NCBI GenBank assembly: GCA_030744095.1
Contig: JASLRF010000544.1
Span: 1 to 7,730 of the forward strand
Length of the DNA stretch: 7,730 nucleotides
Source of the DNA: Pirellulaceae bacterium
Lineage (GTDB): Bacteria; Planctomycetota; Planctomycetia; Pirellulales; Pirellulaceae
Reading direction: 5' to 3'
Below, in pieces: positions 6,237-7,730 of the stretch (the first letter of the stretch is position 1; each line of letters begins with the position of its first letter). The position numbers and the translations under genes were made by a program. The notes beneath the pieces are model-generated. The model saw nothing but the letters and a program-made list of their open reading frames with translations. It was not told where the DNA came from and ran no database searches.

Positions 6237-7715
6237 CTATCTGCCCGCCGCTGTATCTGGTGAAGATGCCAGCAAGCTACGTAGCACCGTTCGCAATTGC
6301 CGAACCTTGAGCGGCATCGGCAGCATGATCCGTCTCTCGTTGGTTTCTGCCATTTCTGCCAGGTCTTTGTGGTCTTCATCAACACACAGAATGGCGGGAA
6401 TGTCTTTGCCTTCGTCCAACTCGGCGAACTTATTGAATGACGCAACGGCTTCCTGTCCGAATTCCGTGGAGCAAAAGATGACACATCCCGCAGGCGGTTC
6501 GATGCTTGTCTCCCACCGCGCAAGGGCACGCTGACAATCGCCAATCACCAACACCCGATAACCTCGCCGCTTCAGCAAGTCTCGCAGCGTGTCCTGCATT
6601 TCGATATTGGATTCGACGATCATTACACTATGGCCTTCGCCTTCACGCTCGACCGGACCTTGGCCGGCGGCTGCCGCTTCCGCTTTTCCCTCTTCCGTCA
6701 TGCCGCGCTGCGCAGCTTTGATGTCCGTGAGAAAGTCGCCCGCCGATTGGTATCGCTTTTCGGCGTCCAAGTCCATCGCTTTGTTCACCAACGCCACAAC
6801 CGATCCCGGCAATCCCGGCTCGTGTTCAGTAATTGGTTTTACATCGCGGAAGCGTGCGGCAGAGAGTCGCTGCGAGACTTCGCGCGTTTCCAACAACGGT
6901 GCTTTGCCCGTTAACAAATGGTAGAGCATACAGCCAGCGAAATAGACATCGCTGCGGTTGTCCTCTTTCCGAACACCGGAAATGCGTTCTAGGCCGACGT
7001 AATCAACACTGCGTTGACTGCCCTTGGTGGCGCTCTTGTCGTCCTTGGCCGCTTCGGCGATGGCAGCCAACCCGAAGTCCACCAGCATGGCACGGGCAGA
7101 ACTGGTCACGAGCACATTCGAGAGTTTCAGGTCGCGATGCGTAAGCCCCTTACTGGCGGCGTGTTCGAGCCCCGCGGCGACATCAGCGATCAGTTTTAGA
7201 CTCTCTTTAACATTGAATTTCTTGCGCTGTTTGAGAAAGTCGCGGAGGTCAGTCCCTTCCACAAACTCCATCACCATGTACGGTCGATCGCGTTCGGTAT
7301 TCACCTCGAAGACAGGCACGATATTGGGGTGACGGATCGGCATCACCAGATTAGCCTCACGCAGGAAATGGTCACGACGCTCCAAGTCGCCCAGCCATCG
7401 ATTGCGGAGTACTTTGACAGCAACCACATCGCCAGTGATGGTGTTCTCCGCACGGTATACACGGGCAAACGAGCCGGTGCCGATCAGATAGAGTATCTTG
7501 TTCTTTCCATAGAAGAAGAAAATCCGTTCGCCCTTGAGGATCCGGTCGATCTGCAGATTGGTGATGAGCTGCTTGCCCAACATGAAGGACATGAAATCGT
7601 CCAAACTCACGTCGCGCGAACCAATTTCGCTCCAAATCGCTTCAATCTGGATATTGTCTAACAGCCCAACGTCGAAAACCCGCTGGGCAAACTTCTCTGT
7701 ATTCCACTCTGACAT
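6237..7715 (-). CDS. Ser/Thr protein kinase with C-terminal degenerate receiver domain
   Basis: The 492-residue product has three parts. Residues 1-65 are a helical leader (LITNLQIDRILKGE, 50-63) of the type that precedes planctomycete kinase domains. Residues about 72-335 are a Hanks-type kinase with GTGSFARV loop (79-86), VAVK with K101, alpha-C E120, catalytic HRDLKLSN (193-200, D195), DFG (213-215), and DVYFAG (256-261). The APE triplet is GLE (241-243), keeping the Glu. All residues needed for catalysis appear present. After an acidic/Ala-rich linker (about 338-361), residues 363-485 look like a CheY-type receiver, but the phospho-acceptor Asp position is C415, the acidic pair is E368/S369, the Thr/Ser is V445 and the Lys is M467. 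No membrane segment is seen, so it is probably cytoplasmic. ATG at 7715 has GGAGG 9 bases upstream. It is followed directly by the dehydrogenase-like gene. Confidence 0.92.
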   Translation of the reverse strand: MSEWNTEKFAQRVFDVGLLDNIQIEAIWSEIGSRDVSLDDFMSFMLGKQLITNLQIDRILKGERIFFFYGKNKILYLIGTGSFARVYRAENTITGDVVAVKVLRNRWLGDLERRDHFLREANLVMPIRHPNIVPVFEVNTERDRPYMVMEFVEGTDLRDFLKQRKKFNVKESLKLIADVAAGLEHAASKGLTHRDLKLSNVLVTSSARAMLVDFGLAAIAEAAKDDKSATKGSQRSVDYVGLERISGVRKEDNRSDVYFAGCMLYHLLTGKAPLLETREVSQRLSAARFRDVKPITEHEPGLPGSVVALVNKAMDLDAEKRYQSAGDFLTDIKAAQRGMTEEGKAEAAAAGQGPVEREGEGHSVMIVESNIEMQDTLRDLLKRRGYRVLVIGDCQRALARWETSIEPPAGCVIFCSTEFGQEAVASFNKFAELDEGKDIPAILCVDEDHKDLAEMAETNERRIMLPMPLKVRQLRTVLRSLLASSPDTAAGR

Positions 7716-7724
7716 CCGCCAGAA

Positions 7725-7729
7725 CCTCC
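7725..7729 (-). promoter_or_regulatory. Ribosome binding site for the kinase
   Basis: GGAGG on the minus strand lies 9 bases before ATG at 7715, supporting this start. The promoter lies beyond the window, so further upstream genes of the same operon cannot be excluded. Confidence 0.8.
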
Positions 7730-7730
7730 G

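Overview
The window reads as an ordinary chromosomal stretch of a planctomycete, probably Pirellulales-like. This is inferred from protein style, not from a marker gene. The clues are a Ser/Thr kinase with the N-terminal leader domain usual in planctomycete kinases, a large secreted isochorismatase/ThuA-like protein with a C-terminal beta-sandwich, a sugar-type oxidoreductase beside an MFS carrier, moderately high GC, and frequent GTG/TTG starts. Five full-length genes fill most of the window. I see no rRNA, tRNA, CRISPR array or transposase gene.

Layout. Positions 1-184 hold no gene I can call, only a very GC-rich inverted repeat at the edge. A minus-strand gene (185-2305) encodes a 706-residue exported protein joining a cysteine-hydrolase (isochorismatase-like) domain, a ThuA-like domain and a sugar-binding-like beta-sandwich. 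A 327-bp divergent intergenic region (2306-2632) follows. It holds a long inverted repeat that looks like a small dispersed element, and possibly a 22-codon leader ORF. Next is a two-gene plus-strand operon: an MFS transporter (2633-3994) and a Gfo/Idh/MocA oxidoreductase (4014-5066), 19 bp apart. After a 105-bp convergent gap come two minus-strand genes. The upstream one is a Ser/Thr kinase ending in a degenerate receiver domain (6237-7715). The downstream one is a saccharopine-dehydrogenase-like NAD(P)-binding protein (5172-6236). Its TTG start directly follows the kinase stop, in the same frame.

How the genes may work together. The exported hydrolase/ThuA protein, the carrier and the sugar-type oxidoreductase would fit capture, uptake and oxidation of a carbohydrate or polyol derivative. 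The substrate cannot be read from sequence. The kinase/dehydrogenase pair is a separate unit that probably depends on translational coupling.

The less ordinary points are the kinase fused to a receiver lacking the phospho-acceptor Asp and the conserved Lys, the TAG|TTG in-frame junction, the 79-bp inverted repeat, a REP-like sequence buried inside the ThuA coding region, and an enlarged TM7-TM8 loop in the carrier. I did not find a clear new multi-gene system.
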